A DNA stretch of 31,108 bases, taken from the NCBI GenBank assembly GCA_964475135.1, contig CAYYWL010000017.1, forward strand, positions 1 through 31,108, read 5' to 3'. This DNA comes from TMED14 sp964475135 (GTDB lineage: Bacteria; Bacteroidota; Bacteroidia; Flavobacteriales; Schleiferiaceae). Within the stretch, counting starts at the first letter, position 1. Each line of letters starts with the position of its first letter. The notes under the pieces are model-generated. The model saw nothing but the letters and a program-made list of their open reading frames with translations, was not told where the DNA came from and ran no database searches. Made by a program: the position numbers and the translations under genes. This document shows, one piece after another, positions 7,062-14,754 of the stretch.

Positions 7062-8396
7062 GTGAAACGTCACAAACTTTTACTCGGAATTCTGGCCCTT
7101 ACCGCGCTGTCGGCCTGCCGCCCCGAGCCCCAACCCCAACCCTGGAATTCGCTGATTGACGTGGTAGAACCCGAAGACCTTTTGCTGTACGAAGTGAATC
7201 CGCGCGCCCATTCGGCAGCGGGCACAATTGCTGGTGTAACGGCTGACCTTGACCGAATTAAGTCGCTGAATGTCAATACGATTTGGTTGATGCCCGTCTT
7301 CAAAATGGGACAAGTCAAGGCCATTGGCTCGCCCTACTGTGTGGCGGACTACCGAGCCATCGATCCAGAATTCGGAACCCTAGACGACCTCAAGACCTTG
7401 ATCGCCGAGGCCCACGAGCGCAAAATGTCCGTAATCATTGACTGGGTGGCCAACCACACCGCGTGGGATCATCCTTGGATCACACAGCACCCCGAATGGT
7501 ACACCACCAATGCGGCGGGCGCAATAGTGCATCCCCCCGGAACCAACTGGCAGGATGTCGCTGATCTGAACTACGCCAATCCCGCGCTCCAGCTGGCGAT
7601 GATTGACGAAATGAAGTACTGGGTGTTTGAGGTGGGCATTGACGGATTCCGCTTTGATGCGGCGGACTTTGTTCCGTTTGCCTTTTGGAAGTCCGCCATG
7701 GACAGCCTCAAAGGAATTACCGACCGCAAGCTGCTGTTTTTGACCGAAGGCGAGCGCCCCGACCACTACAATGCCGGAATGCCACTCATCTACGGCTGGA
7801 ACTGGAACTACAACCTTCAGCAAGTGTTTGGAACGGCTCAGGCTCCGGTCACCAACCTCTTTACCGCGAATACGGCCGAAACCAATGCTTCGCCCGCGAT
7901 TCGACTTCGCTTCGCCACGAACCACGACCAGTCGGCCTGGGAGGCAACGCCTGTGACCATGTTTGGCGGAGTCGAAGCTTCATTCGCCGCCCAAGCGGCT
8001 GCGGTGCTAATGGGCGGAGTTCCGCTGATCTACACCGGCCAAGAGGTGGGCGAGGCAGGAACTACCAGTTTTTTTGGCAAAGACCCCGTGAACTGGGCCG
8101 CCAATCCCGGGCTGCAAGAGCGATTTGGTCAGTTGTTTGCCCTGCGACTCGAGTACGGTGCGCTGCGCTACGGCACACTCAAACCCTATTCGCACCCCAA
8201 CGTCCTTGCCTTTGAGCGTGAGCTCGACGGCGAACGCGTGCTCGTCCTAATCAACACCCGGTCCGCGGCCGTCACCTACAACTTGCCCACCGCGCTGCGC
8301 GACAGTGAATGGACTGATGTACTTCGCGCGGAACCCAAATCCCTCGGAAACTCTCTGACCCTCGCGGGGCACGAGGTGGTGGTGCTGGCGAATTAG
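7062..8396 (+). CDS. GH13 alpha-amylase family lipoprotein
   Basis: Glycoside hydrolase family 13 enzyme acting on alpha-glucans outside the cytoplasm. A GTG start at 7062 is chosen because it gives a compact lipoprotein signal (MKRHKLLLGILALTALSAC; Cys 19); a TTG at 7041 would add seven polar residues. All four GH13 regions are present: DWVANHT (D127, H132), GFRFDAAD (R197, nucleophile D199), LLFLTEGE (acid/base E229) and FATNHDQ (H288, D289). The barrel is followed by a short beta C-domain (YSHPNVLAFERELDGERVLVLINT). At 444 aa it is compact, with no carbohydrate-binding module. It is divergent from the small TM protein and SLC13 genes. No SusC/SusD or other polysaccharide-utilisation genes are nearby. 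Exact specificity (amylase, alpha-glucosidase or other) is undetermined. Confidence 0.88.
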   Translation: MKRHKLLLGILALTALSACRPEPQPQPWNSLIDVVEPEDLLLYEVNPRAHSAAGTIAGVTADLDRIKSLNVNTIWLMPVFKMGQVKAIGSPYCVADYRAIDPEFGTLDDLKTLIAEAHERKMSVIIDWVANHTAWDHPWITQHPEWYTTNAAGAIVHPPGTNWQDVADLNYANPALQLAMIDEMKYWVFEVGIDGFRFDAADFVPFAFWKSAMDSLKGITDRKLLFLTEGERPDHYNAGMPLIYGWNWNYNLQQVFGTAQAPVTNLFTANTAETNASPAIRLRFATNHDQSAWEATPVTMFGGVEASFAAQAAAVLMGGVPLIYTGQEVGEAGTTSFFGKDPVNWAANPGLQERFGQLFALRLEYGALRYGTLKPYSHPNVLAFERELDGERVLVLINTRSAAVTYNLPTALRDSEWTDVLRAEPKSLGNSLTLAGHEVVVLAN

Positions 8397-8430
8397 CAAG
8401 GTTGGCTTGTTAGAAGCTAGTTACTAGCTA
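8397..8430. repeat. Intergenic repeat words and near-palindrome after the GH13 gene
   Basis: Directly after the GH13 stop the sequence reads AAGGTTGGCTTGTTAGAAGC and then AGCTAGT-T-ACTAGCT (7-1-7 palindrome, 8415-8429). The GTTGGCTTGTTAG and AGAAGCTAG words recur at 3691-3715 and 17901-17930 in degenerate form. Confidence 0.45.
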
Positions 8431-8474
8431 CTTGTGGTCGCTTAGCCACACAGGTGTTAAGGAACCCATGTTTG

Positions 8475-8500
8475 TCCGGTTATAACCGGATTTTACTTTT
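8475..8500 (+). terminator. Candidate terminator: 16-bp palindrome followed by a T tract
   Basis: TCCGGTTATAACCGGA (8475-8490) is a perfect palindrome and is followed by TTTTACTTTTTTTT. It lies 78 bp after the GH13 stop. The stem would have a tight central loop. It could equally be a dimer-binding operator. It opens a 255-bp non-coding stretch (8397-8651) between convergent genes that also holds ATTTCTAGAAAT (8507-8518) and CAATTT-C-AAATTG (8531-8543). No gene or RNA was recognised there. Confidence 0.5.
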
Positions 8501-8627
8501 TTTTAAATTTCTAGAAATGGATAGGTGTCTCAATTTCAAATTGTTGCACGAAATAGCCGTCTGGATGATGACTAACCAGATTCTTTAGTGGCCTTAGCAC
8601 CAACTGCTCGCTGCTAGTTATGAGTGC

Positions 8628-8664
8628 GCCAACGAGCTAATCTCAGCCAATCTAGCCAACGAGC
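8628..8664. repeat. Intergenic repeat copy overlapping the 3' end of the GNAT gene
   Basis: GCCAACGAGC occurs twice (8628-8637 and 8655-8664), with AATCTCAGCCAA between (8639-8650). The second unit encodes the last residues of the acetyltransferase, so the repeat reaches into the reading frame. The 12-mer is shared with 3677-3688 on the opposite strand. Confidence 0.5.
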
Positions 8665-9140
8665 CTCTTACGCCAGTGCTGCGATGCCTCACCGTCGAAG
8701 GCTTCGAGGTGCACGATTCCGAGGTCCTGGAATCCGAGGCGACGAAGCACGTTGTTGGATGCCTCGTTGTGCGGCATCGTGTAGGCGTCGAGGTGGGTCC
8801 AGCGCCCGGATTCTAAGGCCCACTGAAGGACGCTCTGGGCAGCGAGGGTAGCGTATCCACGTCCTTCAAATTCGGGGAGCAGGGCGTAGCCGAGGTCCGG
8901 AAACTCGGTGCCGCTGCGGACTACGATTCCGCTCAAACCGATGGCCACGCCGTCCACCTCAATCACCCAAAGGCCGCAGCCGTGCGTGCGGTACGGAGTC
9001 AGAAAACTGCGCTCGAGGTAGGCCAGAGCACCCTCGCGCGTTTCGGTTCCGCGCGGACCAATGTTGGCGAGCCAACCCGGCGTTTGGGTGATGCGCTGCA
9101 GGAATTCTAGGTCGCCCTCGTGGGCTTCGCGCAAAATCAT
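8652..9140 (-). CDS. GNAT family N-acetyltransferase (RimJ/RimL-like)
   Basis: A 162-aa acetyl-CoA-dependent acetyltransferase. The order of strands and helices fits RimJ/RimL-type GNATs: N-terminal LREAHEGDLEFLQRI, a central strand pair (LWVIEVDGVAIGLSGIV), motif A with the acetyl-CoA loop E-G-R-G-Y-A-T (about 92-98), and the C-terminal N-x-A-S-N-N-V-L-R-R-L-G-F helix-strand. The start overlaps the porin stop by 4 nt (ATGA), making it the last gene of the sulfur operon. A role in that pathway is not evident, and it may be a passenger. The substrate is unknown. The C-terminal codons lie within an intergenic repeat word. Confidence 0.82.
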   Translation of the reverse strand: MILREAHEGDLEFLQRITQTPGWLANIGPRGTETREGALAYLERSFLTPYRTHGCGLWVIEVDGVAIGLSGIVVRSGTEFPDLGYALLPEFEGRGYATLAAQSVLQWALESGRWTHLDAYTMPHNEASNNVLRRLGFQDLGIVHLEAFDGEASQHWRKRLVG

Positions 9141-10507
9141 TTTTTGGAGCTGAATGCGTAGTCGGCACTCAGGCTCAGGTGCCAGACTCCGATTTTGTTG
9201 AACTGCTGGGCGAGGCTTAGGTCGTGAGGGCCAAGGGCGCCTTTGTACATCACTAAGTACCTCAAAGTGAGTCCGTCGAGTGACTTTTGTGGACGCATTC
9301 GCCCTGCCACGTTCACTTGCCAGTACGAAGGCATTCCGTACTTGTTGAGGCGGAAGTTGCTCGGATCAGGGAGGTCGTAAAATCCAACGTTGACTTCGTG
9401 CGAACCGCGCTTGCGAATGCTTCCGAGCATTAAGGTTGCGGCGTGGACGTCGCCGAGACCCTCGTTGCGTTCGCGGGACATAAACGTGTAAAACGGGTCG
9501 CGGCCCCACTCGCGCGGCATCAGGTACTGGCCGTGGCTCGTGATTCGGGTGTAGCTGAGGGCCGCGTAGCGCTTTTTGGGCAGCGGAATACTTGCGTTGC
9601 CGCTCAGCGCGTAGGCCTGATGGCCCTCGGGAATGTAGGCGAGCGTCTGATCTGTGTTGCCGCCATCGCCTAAACGCCCTTGGGCGAGTCCCATGAGGCG
9701 GAATTTGGCCTCGCCGCGGCGGTATTCTACCTGCGCCGTGTGGCTATGGAACACATTTGGAAACGCCATGGACCAGGCTTCAAGGTTAAGGGACTTGGTC
9801 AGTGGACCTTGGATTCCCGCCACGGCGAGGGCGCGACCGGCGTCCGAGAGGAGGTAGGCACCTGGAGTTCCATCGGCGCGTACGCCCCGGCTGTAGATGC
9901 CCACAGATTGGGCGACTGGGTACCAGTCGACAGTCGATCGAGGCGAAATGGCCCACACCGCAGCGCCGCGGAGCTTCCACGAGCCTATGGTTTGGCGCAG
10001 CCAAAGGCCCTCTTCGAGCGTGGGGCGCATTCGGCCATCTTGGGCGTTAAAGAAGGGTGTTTCGCGCTGAAAGCGACCAAGTTGCGCGTGAAATCCACGA
10101 CGCTGAAATTCAACATTCAGTTGCTCTACGCGCTCGAGTCCGCGCGTGGTTCCGCGGTTGGCAAGGTCGTACTGACCGGCCTCGTAGCGGTTGAAGCCGC
10201 CTGAGATGGAGTCCGGCCGCGCCAAGTCGCTTGACGCGAGGTTGTAGATGAAGTACCCGCTGAGGTTGAAGCGAACCCCGCGCAGCCAGGGAGTTTGGAT
10301 TCCGAGGTCACCGCCTTGGGCCAAAGTAAAGTCGTCTTTGAGCGGGCCGCGGTTGGCAGTGCCCATGAAGTAGCTGCGGGAATGAAAGCTGTACGTCGAC
10401 GCCGCAAAGTACTGGTTGAGTGAAGCGAAGCGGGCGGAATCCGTCGCCGGTTCCGCCCACAAGGACAGCCCGTACAGGCTGAGGATGAGGTAAGCGTTTT
10501 TAAGCAA
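9137..10507 (-). CDS. OprD-like outer-membrane porin
   Basis: A 456-aa predicted outer-membrane beta-barrel. It begins with a TTG codon directly after the TAA of the DsrE gene (0-nt spacing). TTG is required because the next in-frame ATG lies about 47 codons in and would lose the signal peptide (LKNAYLILSLYGLSLWAEP). The N-terminal part has the OprD-like pattern RSYFMGTANRGPLKDDFTLAQGGDLG, then ALTERNATING aromatic/polar strands throughout and loops rich in Gly and Asn. Barrels of this kind carry small anions or organic acids. Within an operon for thiosulfate handling it is a good candidate for bringing sulfur oxyanions into the periplasm (inference). The last residues (LSADYAFSSKK) do not end on the classical aromatic, which is slightly unusual. 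Confidence 0.68.
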   Translation of the reverse strand: MLKNAYLILSLYGLSLWAEPATDSARFASLNQYFAASTYSFHSRSYFMGTANRGPLKDDFTLAQGGDLGIQTPWLRGVRFNLSGYFIYNLASSDLARPDSISGGFNRYEAGQYDLANRGTTRGLERVEQLNVEFQRRGFHAQLGRFQRETPFFNAQDGRMRPTLEEGLWLRQTIGSWKLRGAAVWAISPRSTVDWYPVAQSVGIYSRGVRADGTPGAYLLSDAGRALAVAGIQGPLTKSLNLEAWSMAFPNVFHSHTAQVEYRRGEAKFRLMGLAQGRLGDGGNTDQTLAYIPEGHQAYALSGNASIPLPKKRYAALSYTRITSHGQYLMPREWGRDPFYTFMSRERNEGLGDVHAATLMLGSIRKRGSHEVNVGFYDLPDPSNFRLNKYGMPSYWQVNVAGRMRPQKSLDGLTLRYLVMYKGALGPHDLSLAQQFNKIGVWHLSLSADYAFSSKK

Positions 10508-10921
10508 TTAAAAACCCGATTTGATGTAGTGAAAGCCTTCTTCTTGCTTGGTGACGATGTAAATGATTCCGGCAGGAACCTGCTTGACTGAAGGCAAAAG
10601 TTGCTCGGGAGCCACTTTGCGCTCGTTCATCGAGAACTGGCAGGCGTTGAAAACGACTCCGCGGGCGGCGAAGCCAGCGAGCTTCTCGGCTACACGGCTG
10701 CTTTGCGCCACCAGCATGTTGAGGCCGGGGCCGTGGCAGACCACCTCAATTTGGGAGGTGGGGCTGACCGAAAGCATGTTTCCGAGCTGCTTCATCAGCG
10801 CCTTTTGCGCCGTGGTGTCGGCGGTAGTGTGCTGAAAGACGATGCGGTGCTCGGGGTTTTGCTGGGCCCAAGCGATACTGCCCATGAATACAAGGGCAAG
10901 GATGGTTAGGATCTTGTTCAT
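10508..10921 (-). CDS. Periplasmic DsrE-family protein
   Basis: A 137-aa protein with a Sec signal peptide (MNKILTILALVFMGSIAWA, cleavage near 19) and a single DsrE/DsrF-like domain. Typical elements are HRIVFQ at the start, the V-V-C-H-G-P-G-L strand-loop (C62), the N-A-C-Q-F-S-M motif (C94) and the closing V-P-A-G-I-I-Y-I-V segment with EEGFHYIK. DsrE-type proteins bind or relay sulfane sulfur on a cysteine; C94 is the likely one. Location after the SoxB-like gene (9-nt gap) and export to the periplasm suggest a role in periplasmic sulfur transfer or sensing. This is inference, since many exported DsrE homologues have no assigned function. Confidence 0.8.
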   Translation of the reverse strand: MNKILTILALVFMGSIAWAQQNPEHRIVFQHTTADTTAQKALMKQLGNMLSVSPTSQIEVVCHGPGLNMLVAQSSRVAEKLAGFAARGVVFNACQFSMNERKVAPEQLLPSVKQVPAGIIYIVTKQEEGFHYIKSGF

Positions 10922-10930
10922 GCCCGAAAA

Positions 10931-12625
10931 TTACCGGAACTCGTACGGAACTCCTGTGACTTGAGTCAGCAACGTCTGGGGTGCATCTAGGACCTTGGCG
11001 TTGCCGCGAACTTTGGGCGAAACCGGACCCTTGGCCTTGAAGTAGTCGCGCATCACGTCGTGCAGCGAGAACGGCTTGTTGGAAGCGTTTTTAACGCCTT
11101 TAATTCGGCAAAGCATGTCCATGGGGTCTCCGTCGCGTTCGCAGGCACTCATGCGGTATACGCGTGCGGGTTCCAGCGGCTTTTTGCCAATGCTGACCTT
11201 TTGAACGCGCTGGCCTTTGGGAGCGAAGGCCTTGAATTCCACGTTCATGCCGTTGAATTTGATGACCCATCCGCCAAAGCGCTCGCTGGCTTTTTCGGCG
11301 AACACGTTGTGCAGTTCCTTCTCGAGCCACGCGAGAATTTGGGCTCCAGTGGCCTCGGCGACGCGCACAGGACTGTCCACGGGGAGCATGTCAAACAAGT
11401 AGCCCGAGGTAATCGGAATGTTGCCCGTATGGTCAGGAGTCGAACGGGGAGGGCAGAAGCGGAATCCGTTACTCAGCACCAAATCCACTTCGGGCATGCG
11501 CCAGCGAAGCGCATCCGTAATCATCGTGTCAATCGTGTTTTCGATGACAAAGTAGCGGTAGAGCGGAACCTTCGAGTACCCAATTACTTCGTTGATGGAT
11601 GCGGCGAAGGGCGCTTCGTTGGTGGCGACGAGCGCGGCCACTTCAGCGTCTGCGGGGTACTTCGCGGCTTCGAGCTCGACCAAGTCGTAGGCGTCGTTTA
11701 CGAGTTTTCCGTCGCGGAATTTGAGTGTGAGCTTGCCCACAAACGAGCCAAAGGCTCCGGGCTCGACCACCTTGGCGTATTTGCATTGAATGGGAACCCG
11801 GACACGCTCGTGCGTGTCGCCTCCCAACACATAGTCCACGCCTTCAGCTTCGGGTAGGTTGGCCAAGTTGATCTGCTGCGACAGCCCGAGGTGCGCGATG
11901 ACCATGACGGCGGCGCACTTCTCTTGGTTCCGCAGCACGTCGACGTAGTGGGCGAGGTTTTCTTCAGGCAGTGTGTAGATGATGCCCTTCGAGTAGTTCG
12001 GGGATTGGCGCACCGGAACCAGGTGGTCCGTGTAGCCGAGGAATCCGATTTTAACGCCTCCGACGTTCCACACGTGGTAGGCGGGGAACACGAGTTCGCC
12101 ACGCGTGCCGTCGCCCAAATCGTGGTACATGTTGGCGCAGACCTTGGGGGCGTGCAGCGACCCGAGCAGGTGCTGCATCATTTTTTTGTAGTACACGACC
12201 TCCCAGTTACCGGGTAGGTAGAGGTCGTAGTCCAAAGCGTTTAAAATCGGAACCATGGCTTCGCCCGTCGTCTTAACCGACAGTTCGCTTCCCTGAAACA
12301 TGTCGCCGGTGTCGATCAAAAAGCTGTACTCGTGCTTGCTGCGCTCTTGCTTGAGGTAGGTCGCGAGGTGCGCATAGCCCCCGGTTTGGCGAAACACGGA
12401 TTTGCCGTCTTCCCAAAACAGTTCGTCGTGCGGGTGGATTTGGCAGTGTACGTCGGTCGTCTGAAGAATGGTAACTTCGAGGTCGCCTTTGGTACGGTCT
12501 GTAGGAGTCTTCGCTTTGGGGTCGCGTTCGGAACCGCCTGCGGCCAACGAAGTCAGGGGGTTGAGGGCGAGGGCTCCTCCAAATAATCCTGCTTTTTTGA
12601 GGAATTCGCGGCGTTCGTTGTTCAT
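10931..12625 (-). CDS. SoxB-like periplasmic metallohydrolase (5'-nucleotidase superfamily)
   Basis: A 564-aa protein with a Tat signal (NNERREFLKKAGLFGGALAL), so it is exported folded with metals. The metallophosphoesterase domain shows DVH (D58, H60), G-D-M-F-Q-G-S (D108), G-N-W-E (N140), I-A-H-L-G-L (H245) and G-G-D-T-H-E (D270, H272). The C-terminal 5'-nucleotidase-like domain has L-S-N-G-F-R-F, a G-G-W-V-I-K-F segment and the substrate-side G-D-P-M-D-M. The W-E after the Asn, the Q-G-S and the genomic context favour SoxB (thiosulfohydrolase) over nucleotide hydrolases, but G-N-W-E and G-G-D-T-H mix features of both. Overlaps the tsdA stop by 4 nt (translational coupling). SoxB normally acts on a SoxYZ carrier, which is not encoded here, so the substrate is open. 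Confidence 0.75.
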   Translation of the reverse strand: MNNERREFLKKAGLFGGALALNPLTSLAAGGSERDPKAKTPTDRTKGDLEVTILQTTDVHCQIHPHDELFWEDGKSVFRQTGGYAHLATYLKQERSKHEYSFLIDTGDMFQGSELSVKTTGEAMVPILNALDYDLYLPGNWEVVYYKKMMQHLLGSLHAPKVCANMYHDLGDGTRGELVFPAYHVWNVGGVKIGFLGYTDHLVPVRQSPNYSKGIIYTLPEENLAHYVDVLRNQEKCAAVMVIAHLGLSQQINLANLPEAEGVDYVLGGDTHERVRVPIQCKYAKVVEPGAFGSFVGKLTLKFRDGKLVNDAYDLVELEAAKYPADAEVAALVATNEAPFAASINEVIGYSKVPLYRYFVIENTIDTMITDALRWRMPEVDLVLSNGFRFCPPRSTPDHTGNIPITSGYLFDMLPVDSPVRVAEATGAQILAWLEKELHNVFAEKASERFGGWVIKFNGMNVEFKAFAPKGQRVQKVSIGKKPLEPARVYRMSACERDGDPMDMLCRIKGVKNASNKPFSLHDVMRDYFKAKGPVSPKVRGNAKVLDAPQTLLTQVTGVPYEFR

Positions 12626-13737
12626 TTCTTGGGATTCATGGCCTCGTACTTGGCCTTAATGGGGCCAAAAGGGCCGTATTTGTGTTCGGTTTCGCTAAAT
12701 CCGTCGGCAAATGGGCCAAACGGATGGTCAAACGGCTTTTTGGAGATGTCGGGCCAGTCCTGGCTGATGTCCTTTTTGGGGCGGGGCTGGCTGTTGACGT
12801 AGGCGGCCACGTCCCAAGCTTCTTCGTCGGTAAGAATCGGCTCGTCGTGGGTGGCGCCCAACGGCATGTTGTACTTGACGTAGCCCGCAAAATTGCTCAT
12901 TCGGTAGAGTCCAGCGCCGTCGTTGTAGCTGAGCTTGCCCCAGAGCGGAGGGTAGGTGTATTCCTTGGCGCCATCAGCCCAAAGTCCTTGACCGTCAGCT
13001 TGGTGGCAACTTTGGCACTGAGCTTCGTACACGAGTTTGCCCTTGGCGGGATCAATGGCTCGGTTGAGGAATGCAGGCTTTTTGAGGCCCACGCCTTCTG
13101 GCTGTTCGCCTTTGGGCACGTCCTTGCCTAAAAAATTGATGTAGGCCACGATTGCGCTCATTTCGGCGGAATTCGTGTCGAGCGCTTTGCCGTTGAGGCT
13201 GCGCTCGAAGCAGTCGTTGACGCGTTTAAAAATGTTTTCAACGGCTCCGGAACGGGCGCGAAACTTTGGGTAGGTCGAGGTCACTGCGGAGTAGTTGTTG
13301 CCGAAGATTTTGGTTCCGGCATCAAGGTGGCAGTTTTGGCAGTTGAGGCCGTTGGTGCGGTTCTTTTCAATGATTCCCTCTGGACCAAAGTACTTGGCAG
13401 TGTGGGCGATAAGGTCTTTGCCGTATTCGATTTGTTTTTTTTGCTCAGGGTCGCTGATGCTGCTGGTCGAGGGGGCGGTCCAGTAGGCCACGGCCGGCGC
13501 AGCCGGCGTGGCCTCTGTGACGGCGGCTTCCGGTTCCGGAGCCGTGACGCGCGCCCACCAGGCAGTCATCCACGGTTTGGGCTGTGTGAATACAACGACG
13601 TAGGCAAGAAGGGCTACAACAAAAAAGGAAAGAAAGACCGTGAGGTTAAAGAGTTGCCCCACGGTCTGCAGGAGCTTGGAGTCCTGTTCGGGATCTTGGT
13701 TAGGATCCTTATTGGATTGGTTTGGTTGCGAAGCCAT
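12622..13737 (-). CDS. tsdA: TsdA-type dihaem thiosulfate dehydrogenase, membrane-anchored
   Basis: Predicted to oxidise two thiosulfate to tetrathionate (or the reverse) in the periplasm. Residues 30-50 form a transmembrane anchor, followed by a Pro/Ala linker and two cytochrome c domains. Domain 1 has N-G-L-N-C-Q-N-C-H-L-D-A-G-T-K (haem motif 133-137) and N-D-C-F-E-R-S-L-N-G-K-A-L, in which C176 matches the cysteine that is the unusual axial haem ligand of TsdA. Domain 2 has CQSCH (241-245), a Y-P-P-L-W-G...Y-N-D-G-A-G-L stretch, and Y-V-K-Y-N-M-P-L-G with M291 as a likely distal ligand, then E-E-A-W-D-V-A-A-Y-V-N-S-Q-P-R-P. These motifs are very specific to TsdA. About 50 residues at the C-terminus (DHPFGPFADGF...) add a tail. 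Fourth gene of the operon, overlapping the SoxB-like start by 4 nt. Confidence 0.88.
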   Translation of the reverse strand: MASQPNQSNKDPNQDPEQDSKLLQTVGQLFNLTVFLSFFVVALLAYVVVFTQPKPWMTAWWARVTAPEPEAAVTEATPAAPAVAYWTAPSTSSISDPEQKKQIEYGKDLIAHTAKYFGPEGIIEKNRTNGLNCQNCHLDAGTKIFGNNYSAVTSTYPKFRARSGAVENIFKRVNDCFERSLNGKALDTNSAEMSAIVAYINFLGKDVPKGEQPEGVGLKKPAFLNRAIDPAKGKLVYEAQCQSCHQADGQGLWADGAKEYTYPPLWGKLSYNDGAGLYRMSNFAGYVKYNMPLGATHDEPILTDEEAWDVAAYVNSQPRPKKDISQDWPDISKKPFDHPFGPFADGFSETEHKYGPFGPIKAKYEAMNPKK

Positions 13738-13758
13738 TGCGTACGGGTCTAAAGCCGT

Positions 13759-14172
13759 TTAGTGCGGAAGTCGGTCGCGGACTTCGCCGTAAATAAAGGT
13801 TCCGACGATGGAAAAGAAGAAGACGACGAGCATCGAAAGAACGCCGTAGCCAACGCTCACGACCATCGGTCCAGGGCAAGCGCCTCCGAGGGCCCAGCCG
13901 AGTCCAAATATGGTTCCGCCGATGAAGTAGCGGTAGAAGCCCATTTCTTTGGGGTTGAACTTGATGGGTTCGCCGTGAATGTCGCTGACTTTCAGCTTTT
14001 TGATGATCCATGTTCCGGCTGCACCGAGAACGACGGCGGTTCCGATGATTCCGTACATGTGAAAGGCCTGAAAGCGGAACATTTCTTGGATTCGGTACCA
14101 CGAGAAGGCCTCACTTTTGGCCATCAGGATGCCGAAAAAGATTCCGACGAGAAGGTATTTGATGAAGCGCAT
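13759..14172 (-). CDS. YeeE/YedE-type sulfur transporter half (C-terminal half, DUF6691-like)
   Basis: A 137-aa membrane protein with four predicted helices. The signature G-L-G-W-A-L-G-G-A-C-P-G-P-M (C99) is the second cysteine motif of the YeeE/YedE (TsuA/PmpB) family, which moves thiosulfate-type sulfur across the inner membrane along conserved cysteines. It starts 3 nt after the stop of the partner half, so the two chains very likely assemble into one transporter that is a single polypeptide in other bacteria. 21 nt upstream of tsdA. Confidence 0.85.
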   Translation of the reverse strand: MRFIKYLLVGIFFGILMAKSEAFSWYRIQEMFRFQAFHMYGIIGTAVVLGAAGTWIIKKLKVSDIHGEPIKFNPKEMGFYRYFIGGTIFGLGWALGGACPGPMVVSVGYGVLSMLVVFFFSIVGTFIYGEVRDRLPH

Positions 14173-14175
14173 GGT

Positions 14176-14742
14176 CTAGAAAATGAGGGGGTAGAGCAGG
14201 TGGGTCATGATGAGGCCTCCGGTGAAGAATCCAATGACCGCGATGAGCGATGGAATTTGAAGGTCTGACAGGCCGCTGATGGCGTGGCCCGAGGTGCATC
14301 CGCCCGCGTAGCGGGTTCCGAATCCAACGAGGAGCCCCGCGACGGCTAGGATGAGGAATCCGCGGAGCGTCAGTACGTTTTCCCACGCAAAGAGTTCATC
14401 TGGCTGAACGCCCGAAGCAGAGGTGCTCGGGTCTCCAAAGCCCAGTGCAGCTAGGTCGTTGATGGTCGCTTGCGAAATTTGAACCGCCTCGCCGTGGTTC
14501 ATGTAGGTGTTGGCGAGGTAGCCTCCGATGATGGCTCCGATCAAGAAGATCAGGTTCCAGGTCTCTTTTTTCCAGTCGAAGTCAAAAAAACTGACCTTAC
14601 GACGTGTAGCAATGGCACAAAGGGTGCGCAGGTTGCTTGAGAATCCAAAGCTTCGCCCGAATAGAATGAGGGCGAACATGGTGACCGAAATGGCGGCTCC
14701 TGAGAACCACCACGGCCAAGGGTTGATGAGAAATTCCCACAT
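14176..14742 (-). CDS. YeeE/YedE-type sulfur transporter half (N-terminal half)
   Basis: A 188-aa membrane protein with about five helices and the family signature G-F-G-T-R-Y-A-G-G-C-T-S-G-H-A-I-S-G (C149), the first cysteine motif of YeeE/YedE proteins; a further Cys is at 42. It corresponds to PmpA-like or the first half of TsuA. It lies 12 nt after the rhodanese stop and 3 nt before the second half. In a TsdA/SoxB-like context the likely cargo is thiosulfate or a protein-relayed sulfane sulfur. Confidence 0.86.
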   Translation of the reverse strand: MWEFLINPWPWWFSGAAISVTMFALILFGRSFGFSSNLRTLCAIATRRKVSFFDFDWKKETWNLIFLIGAIIGGYLANTYMNHGEAVQISQATINDLAALGFGDPSTSASGVQPDELFAWENVLTLRGFLILAVAGLLVGFGTRYAGGCTSGHAISGLSDLQIPSLIAVIGFFTGGLIMTHLLYPLIF

Positions 14743-14754
14743 GATTCTGAATAA

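Noticed and set aside
11060..11857. 265-aa plus-strand frame antisense to the SoxB-like gene
   Set aside because: No motif or start context, and fully inside the SoxB-like coding region.
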